DNA of 64,000 bases. Source: Piezodorus guildinii. Lineage: Eukaryota; Arthropoda; Insecta; Hemiptera; Pentatomidae. The notes below the pieces were generated by a model that saw only the letters and a list, made by a program, of their open reading frames with translations, searched no databases and was not told the origin of the DNA. Both the position numbers and the translations under genes were made by a program. Positions within the stretch are counted from its first letter, which is position 1, and every line of letters begins with the position of its first letter. Positions 42,144 through 56,086 of this stretch are shown in pieces. The stretch is from contig CM041294.1 in assembly GCA_023052935.1 (NCBI GenBank), positions 155,373,399 through 155,437,398 on the forward strand, given 5' to 3'.

Positions 42144-42559
42144 GTATAAAGTACAACTTCCGGTCAGCCAATTTTAGTGAAAAAGTTGCTGTAACATCTT
42201 TAATATGAAATTTTAGTTTCGTACTTTTCGTTTTCGTGCTAGACTTACCACTCACACATACAGAGTTTTTTGCGGGACTTGGTCATTTGGATCCTAAACG
42301 CATATTTACGTTGAAAACCCAAATTCGAAAATGTTCACAATCGCAATACTTTCTCTTACTTTATAAACACAAATAGGTAAGTGAAAGTAAAATACTTCAA
42401 ATTATTACCCAATGGTTTGTTACTTAGGGTAATAAAACTGAATATAGCTGCCTGGGTCACTAACTTATATTTATAGCAATAAATTTATCAAAGAGCTTGA
42501 GAAAGACTAACGAGCAATACCGTCAATTTATATTCAAGAAAAGTGGCGAATCAACATTG

Positions 42560-42910
42560 CTAATTTCAAAGGAATTGTGTGTTCGTGTGAGTGTGGTAAG
42601 TCTAGTTAGAAAACGAAAAATCGTACGAAACTGAAATTTCCTATTAAAGACAACTATAGACCGAGATGTTACAGCAACTTTTTCACTAAAATCGGCTGGC
42701 CGAAAGTGCCACTGTATACCATACGTTTGGCACCTTTTTACGATTTTCACAAAAACGGCTCTAACGATTTTGATTGAACTTGCCATATGGGTGTAAAATT
42801 TATTGCGCTTTAATATTATGTAGGCTTTATTCTGATTGAAATAGTCTGACAGGGCTTAAATGCTGATATTTTAAATTTTCTTTCTCTAAAGTATATTTAA
42901 TTTCAGATTC
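42560..42910 (-). repeat. TIR-rep A fragment
   Basis: Reverse copy from the shortened GT repeat (tgtgttcgtgtgagtgtgg) through 'ctgacagggcttaaatgctg' (42847). Both ends are lost. Confidence 0.75.
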
Positions 42911-42919
42911 AGAAGAACT

Positions 42920-43160
42920 AATCTTACCATTAAAGTTGCTGTAATATCTCAGGCATACAGGCTTTTAAAATACGAAACTCAAGTTTTATATAACTGATCG
43001 TTTTCAAGCTAGGCATACCACACAGACCAATTTGTAGCACTTGGTCATTTGGACTCAAGGGACCATAACGTTTATTTCTATTGAATCGAATTTGAAATTT
43101 TTGATGATCGCAATAATTTCCCTTACTTTAAATGTCTTGTATAGATAAGTGGAAGCCAAA
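42920..43160 (+). repeat. TIR-rep A fragment
   Basis: Forward copy of the last part only, from 'aaagttgctgtaatatctc' to 'tagataagtggaagcc'. It faces the preceding reverse copy, making a loose inverted pair. Confidence 0.65.
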
Positions 43161-44842
43161 TTATGCTAAAATAAACATTGCAAATTTGAAAAGCGGTTGG
43201 CCAAAGACATCATTAAAGTGAAGAGGTGTTTGAGTAATTGAGATAATGAGAAATGATATAACGAATAACATATTTTACTTCATTCTTTGTCTGTAGTAGA
43301 ACTGATAAAAGTCATAAAATTGTTTTATTTGTAAGAATTTATGGTAGTAAGTTTGGAATTAGATGAGGAAACGAACATTTGTGTTTTATTCAAGAGCGTA
43401 TATGTGATAAACATAATTTACCATCCTGAATTCCAACATATTCTAAATTATTAAATAATGTAATTTTCCTTTATAACATGCACAGCTATAGCTTAGGTGA
43501 ACAGTTAACTGAGACAAATACGCCATTCCATGTAGTATTGAAAGAATTATTTTTTTTTTTGTACATTAGATTAAAAAAATATACTGAACTTGGCTTTCTT
43601 CTATAGTATTTTTTTTCCGATTCCAACACTAATTCCAATAAGTAATATTTAAATTTGTATCCATATATTGCAGCTTTTTTCGCAAATATTTTATTAGTTG
43701 TTAATTTATATACGTATTAAATAAAAGTAATTATGATACACATAACTTCGCTATCGTTCTATCAGTTGCTTTTTCCACTATTTTTGTACACAGTGGAAAA
43801 AGTTATATATTAATTTCGTTCTGAAAATTTTTCCAAAACATGCTATAATAGAAGGTATCTTTCGGTCTCTCGTAACGAAAACGATGTGCCCAAATAGCAA
43901 CAAATACCAGTATAAGCAGTTTCGGGTTATTGGGTACCAGTCTCTTGGTAACGAAAAGGAAGTTTTGAATTTGGAAGCTAAAATAGACCAGAGTTGGAAT
44001 AGAACGAAAAAAATATTACTGGTACCGTGAGGAAACGGAAAGGTAAGAACGGTCCTATTATATCGTGGGTCTGTCCATCCCTACCGACAATGCGGAAGTC
44101 GTTTTGAAACAAATTTCTGATTTTATGATTTCTGGTCTCGGATTTGTTGGAATGAGGAACTGCACTGCGCATATTCTGGAACATTTCTAAGTGGTTTAAG
44201 AGAGGACCTTAAGTATTATGTCCATGTTCTCATGGTAAGAATTTTTTTAGAATTCCAAAATGAATCTTTTCTCCAGCAACTTTAACGATGCTCATTTGAA
44301 AGATTCTTATGATGTCAACAAAACTAAACATTAAAAATAAATAAATTAAAGTGGGACAAGATTGACAAAAATTAAAAAAAAAAAAACAATTTTTGTATTC
44401 ACTCATTAACTTATTTACAGCAGAAAAATTACAAACTTTTGAATACCATATGAAGGCAGATTAATAAAACAACCTGAAGTTTAAACATATTAAAAAGAGC
44501 CAATTTAGAGATATTTTAACATTATGAATAATATAAATTGAAAAAATAACGTAATATATGATTATTGGAGCATAAAATGAGTTGATGATCGATGTTAAGG
44601 AATCGATTTTCAAATCCTTAGTGCACTAGGCCAGGTTAGCATAGTAACTCAGGGTCGTTTGATAAAGAATGACTATCAGTGCTCTGATGTCAGGCAGTGG
44701 TGGACCTTCGCAGGCTAATGTTTGAGGGACAGTGCGCTTCGATTCAGTCCGTGATCTATATTTTTTGCCTAATTGTTCTATATGACCTTGTCGCCCTTGG
44801 GCGTTATTGATTCCTATTATACCTAGTTTAAGACTTACCAAA
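43161..44842. other. Upstream region of NHE8, no recognised feature
   Basis: AT-rich DNA before the NHE8 start. No clear core promoter or upstream exon could be defined. A GC-richer block at 43850-44200 has no stable reading frame and resembles no family I know. Confidence 0.45.
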
Positions 44843-46177
44843 ATGAGATTGCGTCATTTTGGCACTTTGGTCACTGTGTTTATATTGCTACCCTTTTGCC
44901 TTTTCATATCAACTGCTTCTGAGGAAGTTGTGAAAAATGTCGAGAGCAAGCAGAACAATAGCGTCAGTGCACCTCCCCAAAATGTATCTGTGCCCAGTAC
45001 ATCTACAACAACTACCTCCACTTCAACTTCTACCACTACATCAACTACTCCTAAACCCACTGTTAAGGGAAGTACAGAGATTCACCTGATTATAGAGGAG
45101 TCTAGTAGTCTAAAGAAAAATGTCACTTTTGCTGACAATAAAGTGAATATTACATATTTTACAAATGATTCAGATGGTAAAAATAGCAGCACTAAAATAA
45201 AAAATATCACTCCTGCTAATACTACAGCTCAGTCCAACAACCAAACTAGTACTAGTGATTCTAAAAATGCTGTGAATTCCTCATCGACCACTGAATCTCC
45301 TGTTTCGAGCACAACCACTAAAAAGCCAAATGTCACTACCACAGCAGCTCCCAACGAACCTATCTTACCTGAAAAAGGCTCTGCAGAAGCAGAACATAAT
45401 AGTTCTATGGCAATATTTTTTGTCTTGTGTGTTTAGCTATTGGCATTGTATTAATTCATTTTATGCTGATGACTCATTTCCAATATTTACCAGAAAGTGT
45501 AGTTATAGTTTTCCTTGGAGCTTTGATCGGTTTGATTTTGAATTTGATGTCAGATCAAAATATTGGAAATTGGAGGAAAGAAGAGGCCTTTTCTCCAACT
45601 GCATTTTTTTTGGTACTTTTACCTCCAATAATTTTTGAATCTGGATATAACTTGCACAAAGGTAATTTTTTTCAAAATATTGGATCGATTTTGGTTTTTG
45701 CAATAGCTGGAACTACCATTTCGGCACTTGTTATTGGCGCTGGTATCTACCTATTAGGCCTTGCTGAAGTGGCATACAGACTTAGCTTCATGGAGAGCTT
45801 TGCCTTTGGTTCCCTGATCTCTGCTGTTGATCCAGTTGCGACTGTTGCAATATTCCATGCTCTAGATATTGATCCAGTACTTAACATGTTGGTATTTGGA
45901 GAGAGTATATTAAATGATGCTATTGCAATTGTTCTTACTACCTCTGTATTTGAATCAGGCAACCCTAACATGTCATCATCCGAAGCTGTCTTAGCCGGCA
46001 TTAATAGATTCTGTCTCATGTTCTTTGCATCTGCTGGAATTGGTGTTGTTTTTGCCCTGATAAGTGCTCTGTTACTGAAGCATGTCGATTTAAGAAAGAA
46101 TCCATCTTTGGAGTTCGGTATGATGCTTGTTTTCACATATGCTCCTTATGCCTTGGCTGAAGGGATCCACTTATCAG
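44843..46177 (+). CDS. NHE8 exon 1: signal peptide, lumenal domain, first transmembrane helices
   Basis: The Met at 44843 (context ACCAAAATG) opens a hydrophobic signal (TLVTVFILLPFCLFIST). After a Thr-rich stretch (TTTTSTSTSTTTSTTPKP) the frame reaches SSMAIFFVLCV and a TAG at 45434, while the next frame continues LAIGIVLIHFMLMTHFQYLP without a break in the family pattern. One missing T in GTGTGTTTAGC explains this. Donor GTAATA after TCAG. Confidence 0.85.
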
Positions 46178-49100
46178 GTAATATTTTTAATTAATTCTTT
46201 AAAATTTGTCGATATTTCAGTATATATAAGTATTAGTTATTATGATTAAAGATATACTTTTTGGTGACTATTATGGTATGGTATTTTTAGATACATTATG
46301 ATGGTAACACTAATTTGTTTTGTTATTTTTCATATTTAGCCTAATTATTAAATTGAAGACTTTTGAAGACAAAACTTTCATAGATACATGTTTTATAAGT
46401 TTCATTAAAGATTTGCTAAAAAGTTCTATTGGAAATGTTGAGACCATGCAGAATTTTTTTTCTCATGAATTTTGTTGAAATAATTATGTATTTTGCATAT
46501 AAATGTTTTTATTTTATTGTAAAAGATTTGTAAGAGTATTGTTTCATATTGCTGTAATTGAATCATCTATACTCTCAACTTTTTTTTTTTTATAACCGTA
46601 TCATAAGGGTTTTATAATCATAAAAACTTGTTTAGTTTGTCTTATTTACTTTTAATCTATTGTATTTTCTGAAACAGTGTTTTTATGGTTGTGATAAAGT
46701 GTTACATGAATCATTTTTATGATGTTTTAATGCAGTCTTGTGCTTTTCACCTCACTAAATACCTTACATGCTGGGTATTAGACTAAAAGGAAAAAATTAT
46801 TAAAATGAAATAAATAATTAAATCATTAAAATGAAATAAATAAAAAAAATATATTAAAATGAAATAAATAAAAAAAAATCATTAAAATGAAATAAATAAT
46901 ATTGAAGTATATAATATTTAAATTTAATTATTTCTTATTGCTGAAGACAATATATATTTTATATTTTTGTCAACATTTTGTTCCATTTATGATGTAGGTC
47001 TTAAAACCTGGATATAGGAATTAAATTGATAATTGTGCTTATTTACATGAAATTTCAGTGTTATAAAAATATAATGTAATAATAACAACTAGATTATAGT
47101 CCACATCTCTGTTATATTCTTTGTTGCCTTCGTTCTTGAGGTGGTCTCTGATGATCACTGTATTCCAAGACCTCGACTCCCAGTTGAACCTTTAACCGCT
47201 ACTAGGATTTTTTCTACAATAGTGATGGAGAGAGCTGGAATTCTATCTGCCGTAATCACCACACTATGTTATCAACCTATCATGTTGAAAACAGAGGAGA
47301 GGGATAGTAAAATAATAGTAAATAAATAAATAAATACTATTGATTATTTTTTTAGAAAGTAGAGAAAAAATATTGATATGAATAACTATTTCTTCTTCCA
47401 TGGTGACACAGTACAATTTGGCCCTTGACATATCTGAAAACTTTTTTTTTTTTTTTTAAACCTCTAATTGTGTTAAACTTTTTTTTTAATAGAGTGTTTT
47501 AGAAGTTACATTAACTATTTTTTTAGTCAAGGTTTTTAATGTTATGTTGGCATCTTTCATTTTGCAAAACCACCTTGATTTTTTGGACTAAAAGATGGAA
47601 AGTGAAAATGAATCAATCTAAGAGTTTATTTATTGTTTTCATGCTCAATCGTGGTGAATGTCCAGCAGTCTATTTCAAGGATAAACCTATTCCAACTTCA
47701 GAAGAAGTGCGATATTTGAGACTACTTTGATAAAAGATTGTCATGGAGGACCCATATTAGACTTGAGAGAAAACAGCTGAACATACAATTTGGTCTGTTA
47801 TACCATCTACTTGACAAACGATCAAAATTATCCTTGAACACCAAAATTACTAGGTACAAAGTACTGATCAAAGCCTTATGGACATACGGTATAGAGCTAT
47901 GGGGTTCTGCCAAAACCTCTAACATCCAAATAATTCAGTTTCTCCAATCGAAAATATTATGAAAGATTGTGGACCGCTTTATGTAACCAACGAATTACTT
48001 CACAATGACTTGGACATACAGTTTCAGACACAGCCACAGAATATTATAAAAAATTTCATGACAGACTGACTTACAACATGAACCCATTGCCCCAAACACT
48101 TAACTCCATCATCAACCCAATCCGTACAATTCCTCCCCTCCCCCTCTTCCCCCGATGAATTTTGAGGCAGTGGCTTAGAGATGTCTTGAATTAACCTAAT
48201 TTTCGGAAGTTAACATATTGGCTTATTACAAATATTTTTTTTTTGTTTGCAGATGGCAAATAGCAATTTGGAGAAAAACAATTGTAAATAAATAATAATA
48301 CTGTTATGTTCTTGTGGAGGCATTATTCATACCTCTTGCTTTTTAATATTAATGTATAAATTAAAATATTAGTGGATTGAAATTATTATATAATACTTGT
48401 TTACATGTGTATATGAACATGAATCAGATTTTAAAAATTTAATGCGGTTTTCTTCCCTATTTGTTTGCCTTAATGATTATGTTACTTCGTAATTTGTGGA
48501 GATGGAACTTTAAAAAAATAATGAATATTTTTAAACAACTTTTAATTTATTTGTTAAACTTTAAGTTTTCATTTAATAAAAAAAAAAAAAATAATTTAAA
48601 TGATGGTCATTGTGGACTTGAAATACAATTATATATTTTTTTTCTCAGGAATTATGGCCATACTGTTCTGTGGTATTGTGATGTCTCATTATACTCATTA
48701 CAATCTATCTACGGTTACTCAGATCACCATGCAGCAAACTATGAGGACTCTTTCATTCATCGCTGAGACTTGTGTCTTTGCTTATCTTGGACTTGCAATA
48801 TTTAGCTTCAAACATAGGTATGTCTATTTGCTTTATTTTTCTTACCATCAGGCATTCAAATTTAATCCAATTTAAAAAATATATCACTAGTCTTCTTTAA
48901 TATTTTATATTTCTATACATTATTTCAGAGTTGAACCTGCGCTTGTTGTATGGAGCTTGATACTTTGCCTCATTGGTAGAGCCTGCAACATATTTCCTTT
49001 GGCCATTCTATGCAATAAGTTCCGCGAGCACAAAATCACCAAAAAGATGATGTTTATTATGTGGTTCAGTGGTGAGTAGGTTATTTAACAAATTATTTCA

Positions 49101-52100
49101 ATAGGAGAATTCAATAAGATATATAATATACTGATTTAAAAAGAAATATTCTTTAAAGAAAAAAATTAATTCACACAATATTTACTTAATTATAACTCAT
49201 TTTACTCTCAGGGTATGGTATGGGTTCTTGACAATCAGGCACATTTTTATTATTTAACTTTTTTAATCATAATTATAACTTAGAATAATAATACAAACAA
49301 TATGTAACCAGGCTAACCAAGATTATTGTCCATGTTCAGGCAACAGCTCTTTCCTTTCTCTTGTCCCAACTCAAACTAAACCCTTTTTACCTGTACTCTT
49401 ACCTGGTAGGTACCTGCCAGAGACCTTTTTTCTTAGCATCCAAAATGGATGCTATGTTTGTAAACATCCAATCAAATTGCAGCTGTTATTTAAATTTAAA
49501 TTTTACTTTTTATCTTATTGTTAGCCTGCCTAACACAATAATTAATGTATAAATAAATAACTACTAAAATTATAAAAAAATGGGTATATTACAATATATT
49601 GCTTGGTATGTTACTTATTTGTAGTGGCAGATTTAAACTGTCGGTTTTGAGCAATAAGACAATGCTTCTTCCCCAGAATAATTTGAGATAAAATAGCAGA
49701 ATTTTATTCTATTTAAGCTTTAAGTTACTTAACAAGTAAATTATTTAGTTTTGAAATATAAATTGTTTGTATGTATTGCCGGTGTGAACGTTTTACATGT
49801 TCATAAACGGCCCAATTCGATATTGGCTGGTATCTCCTTTAGTACCAACCAATACATGTATGAGTTCAGCCACTGGAAGTGCCAGACTGTGTTATAGCTA
49901 TTTTTTCTTCCCATACTACCTGTTCGCATACGAACCATCAGCAACCAAGTTCAGTTTGACCACAACGGTTCGTTTCATAAAGCTTTTTAACACTAACATA
50001 ATATTTGCATTATTAAAATTATCGTTTTTAAAACAAACCTCTGTGCTCAAACTGAACTTAGCTGCTGATTGTTCGTATGTGAATAGGCAGGTAGGGAGTA
50101 ATTGTTGCACTTATATCTTGAAACTCTGGCGGTCGAACTCATGCATACACGATCATATAAACATAGCTAATTTATGTTTTATAAATAAATAATTTACTTG
50201 TTGGCCACAACATAAGCATTTTAATAAATCTGTAGAACTTCTCTTCTTTAATTAATTATTTATCTATAATAATTATATTTTCTCATCTTGATACAACATA
50301 AAGAGAAGTTCTCGAGATTTTATTATTCCATTTAAAAAACAAAGCTAATAATTATAAATATAGACATAGAAATCCTTATTTGTGAAGACCGAGAAAAATC
50401 TAAAGGAAGAACTTGAGACATTTTTAAGAAATCATTGCTTTTCTATAGATCCACTAATGAATATTTTATTAATAATATTACTTAATATGTCATAATAATT
50501 TGGTCATCTGTTTTTTCTTAGGGTTGCGGGGTGCTATATCTTATGCTTTGTCACTTCATTTGGAATTTAGCGATGAGACGAGGCACGTTATCATCACAAC
50601 AACTCTTATTATCGTTCTTGTTACCACTCTTCTATTTGGAGGATCTACGATGCCACTGATGAAGGTATGTACAATGCTTATTGTGACTTTTTTTTCTAGA
50701 TGTATCTGGTCGATCTTTTTCAAATTTGGTTAGATTATTTTTGTGTAATCTAAATTTCCTTATGGAAATTGAATTAAATCTAGAGATGCTAGATAAATGT
50801 TGCTAAATAGAATCAAAGCTTTCTCTATTGCCTTTCCAGGAGAGATTTTATCATGTGTTTATTCTGCTTGTCAAAAAATGTGGTATATAATCATTATTAT
50901 ATCTTTCTAACCTCAACCTGTACTTGTAAGCCTCTTGGTTCTTGGGCGGAGTACATAGAGACATACTGGTTCTAGGCCAACGTCTATGTGATAAGGTGAT
51001 TAGGCCGAGATCAAACTATGTGCCATGTTTTTTTTCCTATTTTTGGGTACCCAATTTATAGGGGCTGCGTCTTGATACTCCAGGGTAGCCCTATGGCTGA
51101 AATAATAGAATAAATAATATTCTGCCATAGCTGGGACTCAAACACGGACCTTGAGAATAGTAGACTAGTGCTCTATCCACTTCACCATGCCTCTCCCTTT
51201 TCTAACCTTAAGCAATATTTGTAAATCACACACAAGAAAGTAGAAATGCAAATTTTTCTCTCATTATACACCTCTTGTTAACCCTTTGTGTTTGAGCGGT
51301 GTCTCTCAGCCCCTACTCAGATTGAGGCTGCAAATCGAGAGAGAACTGTGTTTATTTTGATTTGTCCTAACTAATATCGCTTCTTAAGTATGTCTCCTAA
51401 TTCTTTGTTTGTGATATTATAGATTGAGGACTACAAATATGTCTTTTCTCAAAAATCAATCATGACATGAATAGGTTAGAATCTGTCTTAGACGTTAGTT
51501 CTAAGTCAACTTTCTCGGCGATCAGAATATTTCATCCAAAGTTACTGAGCCTTTACAGTTAGTAAAAAAAAAAATCTGCATTCACTTATTATTAATTTGA
51601 AGATGTGGGCTAAAAGCAAAAGGGAAAAAACATATGAAGCAATTTATTTATTTTCCCCCTTTTAAATACAAGCTCTTTTGATGAATTTGGTACATTTTAA
51701 AGTTGTTTAAAAATTTTAAAATCACAACAGAAAATAATATAGAAAAAGTGACGATATGTTTTCACAAAAAAAGTCTGCATACACGGCAGACATGTTTTGT
51801 ATATGAAAATAATTATCAACATAAATAATAATAAAAAAAAAATTCAAATATACTGTGGGACCTCCTTTATTGTTTATCACCTCTCTCAAACGATTATTCA
51901 TTGTACTAACTATTTTTTTTTTGTGTGAAAGTTGGATCTGTTCTCAACCATTCCATTTCTGAGAGTTGTTTTATTTTTTATTTCGTGACGCCTCAGCCTC
52001 ATTTTAAGATCCTGCCAGAGGTGCCCTGTGGGGCTAAGATCAGGGGATTGTGGTAGTGTTCTTAACTGTCGTGGAGCATTGTACAGCAACCATTCTTCAA

Positions 52101-55100
52101 CCCTTGTGGCATGAGGTTAAGGATCGTTATCTTGTTGAAAAACAAAATTTGATATACTCCAGCTGAAGCCATAGAGCCCCAAACCATGAACCCTCCTCCT
52201 CGTGCTTAACTGTCGGCATAAGTTTTTTCAATTTCATGGCCTCGTTTTTTCTCCTCCACACTCTATCGTTGTCATCAGCACCTTCTTCCAGTGGCGCAAC
52301 AGGCTGTGTAGACCCTCCTGGAAGATTACACTCACATTTCTCGATGCATTTTGTAGTGTAGGGCCATCAGCACTGAAAATATTAAATTTGGACTCATCTT
52401 TGAACAAATGCCAAACACCTAGCTTGGTTAACGTTTCTAATAAACGGCCTCTTGCGAGCCCTTCGCGATTTAAGATTTTATTTTGGTGAATTAAGTACTG
52501 TTTGAGGTATTACTTCAATGTTGTAATCACTAGTAGCTAATGTAGGAGCATTTATTTTAGGGTTTTTATTAATACTTCTTAAAATAGCACACTTATGATA
52601 ATGCCAAAGCTTTTTTTGCCGTCCTGGTCTTACCTACTTGCAATGCAACATGTTGCATTATAATTTCGAACAAACACTTTTATTAACAATTTTCACGATT
52701 TTGTGTAATTATTTGTCTGCTGTTTTATGATCAACAATTAATTGCCTAATCTCTCGAGGAATCTACATTTTGAGCAGTTGTTTTCACTTGACTTTGGTTC
52801 TAACTGATTAAATTAGGAAATAAAACTACAGAAAATCTCTATCAATGTAAACATACGAAATATTAAACATTAAACAAATTAAATATTTGTTTACTTTCAA
52901 AGGATTACACTAAGGTGTATGTAGACTTATTAGTTGTAAAAAACAGTGGCAAACATTTATTATGAAACATTTTGTATGTATTCAATTCCGAAATGATATT
53001 ATAAGCACGATTTAATCTTCTACAGTTCTTATGAAATTAAAAAATTTAACAAAACACAGCTTTATTAATATAAAAATGATGCACATTATTTCATAAATGA
53101 ATTTATATTGTGGTGTATGTAGACTTTTTTTTCTAACAAATATGCTTTAATCTCTATTAAAGTGTTAATTTTAAATCTAAAACTGTAAAGTACTGTTGAA
53201 GTATTAAATATTATTGATTTTATTTGGTACAACTTATCCTATATGTATGTTTCAGCTTCTTCAAGGAACCAAAAAGCCGATAATCGGAAGTAGAAGCCGT
53301 AGGAAACGCAAGGAGAAAGCACTGTCCCTGAGTAAGACCAAGGAGTGGGTGAGTAATATTATTCTTTTAATAAAACAATTTTTTTAGTAGTTTTGATATC
53401 ACCGTGTCTTGTTTAATTTTGCACTGTTAATGGTTATTAACTAATACTAATTTATATTGAGGATGTATTGTCAACTCCTGAAATTATCGTAGGTAGAAAT
53501 AATCGGGAGTCAGTCGTTTTTGTGAATATTTTAATTTTGCCAACGTTTTGGTTCAAACTTGTAATGTTTGCAGCCCTGATGATGGATTACAAGTTCGAGC
53601 TGAAACATTGGCAAAATTAAAATGTAAAAAAAAAAAAAAGCCTGACTCACGATTATTTCTACATACGAATACTAATTAAAAGTTAATTCACAAAAATAAA
53701 ACAAGCATTTAAAAATTATCTTTGCCATAATATATTTTATTTACCAATGCCTTAAATTATTGTATGTCTGAACTCACTTTAGAATTTTAACCTATAAATT
53801 ATTCACTATTTTAAATTCTTGAGTTTAGATTAATCCTTTGAATACAGTATACTGCAGCTGCAGCAGTAGGGCTGTCTTAATCTCTTTATTGGCTTGAGAA
53901 TGCATTGTATAATGTAATGCTGGAACCATCTAGTGGGGTTTTTGGTAATGGTTATTGTACTTTACCGAGCAGATAGGTAGGGCATAATTTCAGTTTACAA
54001 TGCTTGTGTGCTCTCAGATGCTGTTGCATTCCATCATCAACTAACGGATCAAATAGTACCTAGGATCAGTGATGATCTTTAGAAACGAGATTGGGGTTAT
54101 TTTGTTGGAATAACGTAGAGTTCATTGGATAACTAGATTTTTTGTTGTTTATTTATATAACATCACTTTATGCTACTATGGCTAATCGGACGATGCTACA
54201 ATGGGAATCCTAAATTTTGCCTATCCAGGTTTATTAGGATAGGGATCTTTAACGAGTACTTGACATCTCACAGGTTCGGGACCACCTTTTAATGTCCCCT
54301 CCAAAGGACGGCATAACTAAGGATTTTTTTACAGTTAAAGTTCTATTTGGCATCTATAATTGTGTGCAAAGACCTTGAAAAAGAATCCTAAATGAAACTT
54401 TTGTTGGCCATAAGTAAAAGTGTTGGTGGTCGTGTTATTGCATAGAGACAAATTTCTGATGAAACAGGGTAAATAATTTCATTTAAAATTGAAGAAATGG
54501 TGGACGAAATTCAATATATCAATATTTTGGTGTACTTGAAATAGATAGTATAATAGAGAGAATCCGTGGCTGAGTTACTATTCTCCCACGCCAAAGGTTG
54601 ATAGTTTAAATCCCAGCCCCGGAGGGACTTTTTCAAGCATTTAATAAATAGGGATTCATTCACAGTCTCTCCCCCGGGTATGCGAGACCCGTCAGCCAAC
54701 TGGTGGCCACTCACAAAACTAGGCGTAGGGAGTGATGACCCTACCCTGAAATTCTTTGATGCATCAAAACTGCTTTTATTTAATTATATCTATATTAATA
54801 TATATATCACTTTGACGACCAGAGCGGGCGTATACGCCCGCTGGCTTAGTCTACCCCTGGCCTGCTCCCTGGTTCACGTGCAGGGCGAGAGGGACCGCAG
54901 CGGGCGTATACGCCCGCTCGCCCGCTCTCACTACCAGCCTCCAGCGGGCGTATACGCCCGCTACACAATCGGTTTTCCTCATCCACAAACCTTAGCCCAA
55001 TGGTCCAGACGCCCTCTTGATAATTGATTTTCTCTTGATAACCGACCGTGTTGGGTCCTAGAAACATTTTAATGAACTTGGGTTGTACTTTTTTTTCTCA

Positions 55101-56086
55101 GTTTTTTATGATATTGTAAATATAGATACCAGTGGCTATTCTCGATGTTAAAACAAAAAAAAAGTTATTAATTTATTTTTAAACAATTAATCAAAGCAAA
55201 TGATTATATTGAATAATGTACAAATCAGTCATCTGGCGTCTTTCCTATGAATTACTCTAATATACGTACTTGAACAAAATAACTTTTAAAAAAATTACAA
55301 TATGTAACAACTTTTTCACTTTATTTTTTGTACTTTTTGTTTCCTAAAATTTTATATAGCACTCCTTACAGTATATTCTAACTTTATGAAAGAGCCCTAG
55401 TTTTTTTATCAAATCTGTGCGACTGAAGAGATCGTCAACTAGCTGAAGGAGTGGAGTCACTAAGAGGATCTTTTTCAAGAAGCGCCCTTAGAACCTCTTC
55501 TTTAAAATTTGTAATGTTCTATAAAATTTCTCGCCTAAAGCTGTTATGAATAACTAATGTATTTAGTAGAGAGGCCCCAAAAATAAGATCAATTGCAATT
55601 TTGTGATACCACTAACGGGTTCGCCATAAGCTTGTGGAATAAGACGACATTTGGTCTGAGGTATCGATTGACGATTTTCCACTGTTATAATCGAAAACCA
55701 TCCTTGGTTTTGTAATGGTTCTTCCACTTCGAGTCACGACTTCAGTCATTTCATCCGTGTGTTCAGTAGAGAGCATACGGACATCTCTTTTATTCTTCAG
55801 AGGACACGCATGCCCTCTAGTAACTTCCCCGTGGGACCGCAGCGGGCGTATGCGCCCGCTTCATTTATTAATGGTTTCATTTAACTTAAAGTAACTTTTA
55901 TCACATTTTTTTTAATTCTATGTGTTTTTTGGGTGAAATAAAACACAAATAGCTGATAATAATGTTTTGGGCCATTGAACCAAAATAGCCAGTTTTGGTC
56001 GGTCCCAGTTGGAACCGCTGCAGCGGACTCATACGCCCGCTATGGTCCACAAGAGGTGCGCCAAACACGCGTGGTCGTCAAAGTGT

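Larger units (their letters stand above)
41190..42392 (+). repeat. TIR-rep A copy containing a SINE-2 and an hAT-like MITE
   Basis: Begins 'gcgcgcaacacatgactttc' and ends 'ataggtaagtgaaagtaaa'. Two inserted elements (41463-41635 and 41830-42143) account for much of its length. Confidence 0.8.

Noticed and set aside
42560..43160. Opposed TIR-rep A fragments as one fold-back element
   Set aside because: The two fragments cover different parts of the family with little overlap, so independent insertions or deletions explain them better.
45411..45436. Intron 3' splice site (pyrimidine run ending TTTAG) instead of a frameshift in NHE8
   Set aside because: The same bases encode the conserved AIFFVLCV segment and the family pattern continues across without a gap, so a 1-nt deletion fits better than an intron.
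49797..50192. 131-residue frame and its reverse-strand counterpart
   Set aside because: Product of an inverted repeat inside an intron; no start context, family match or splice signals.
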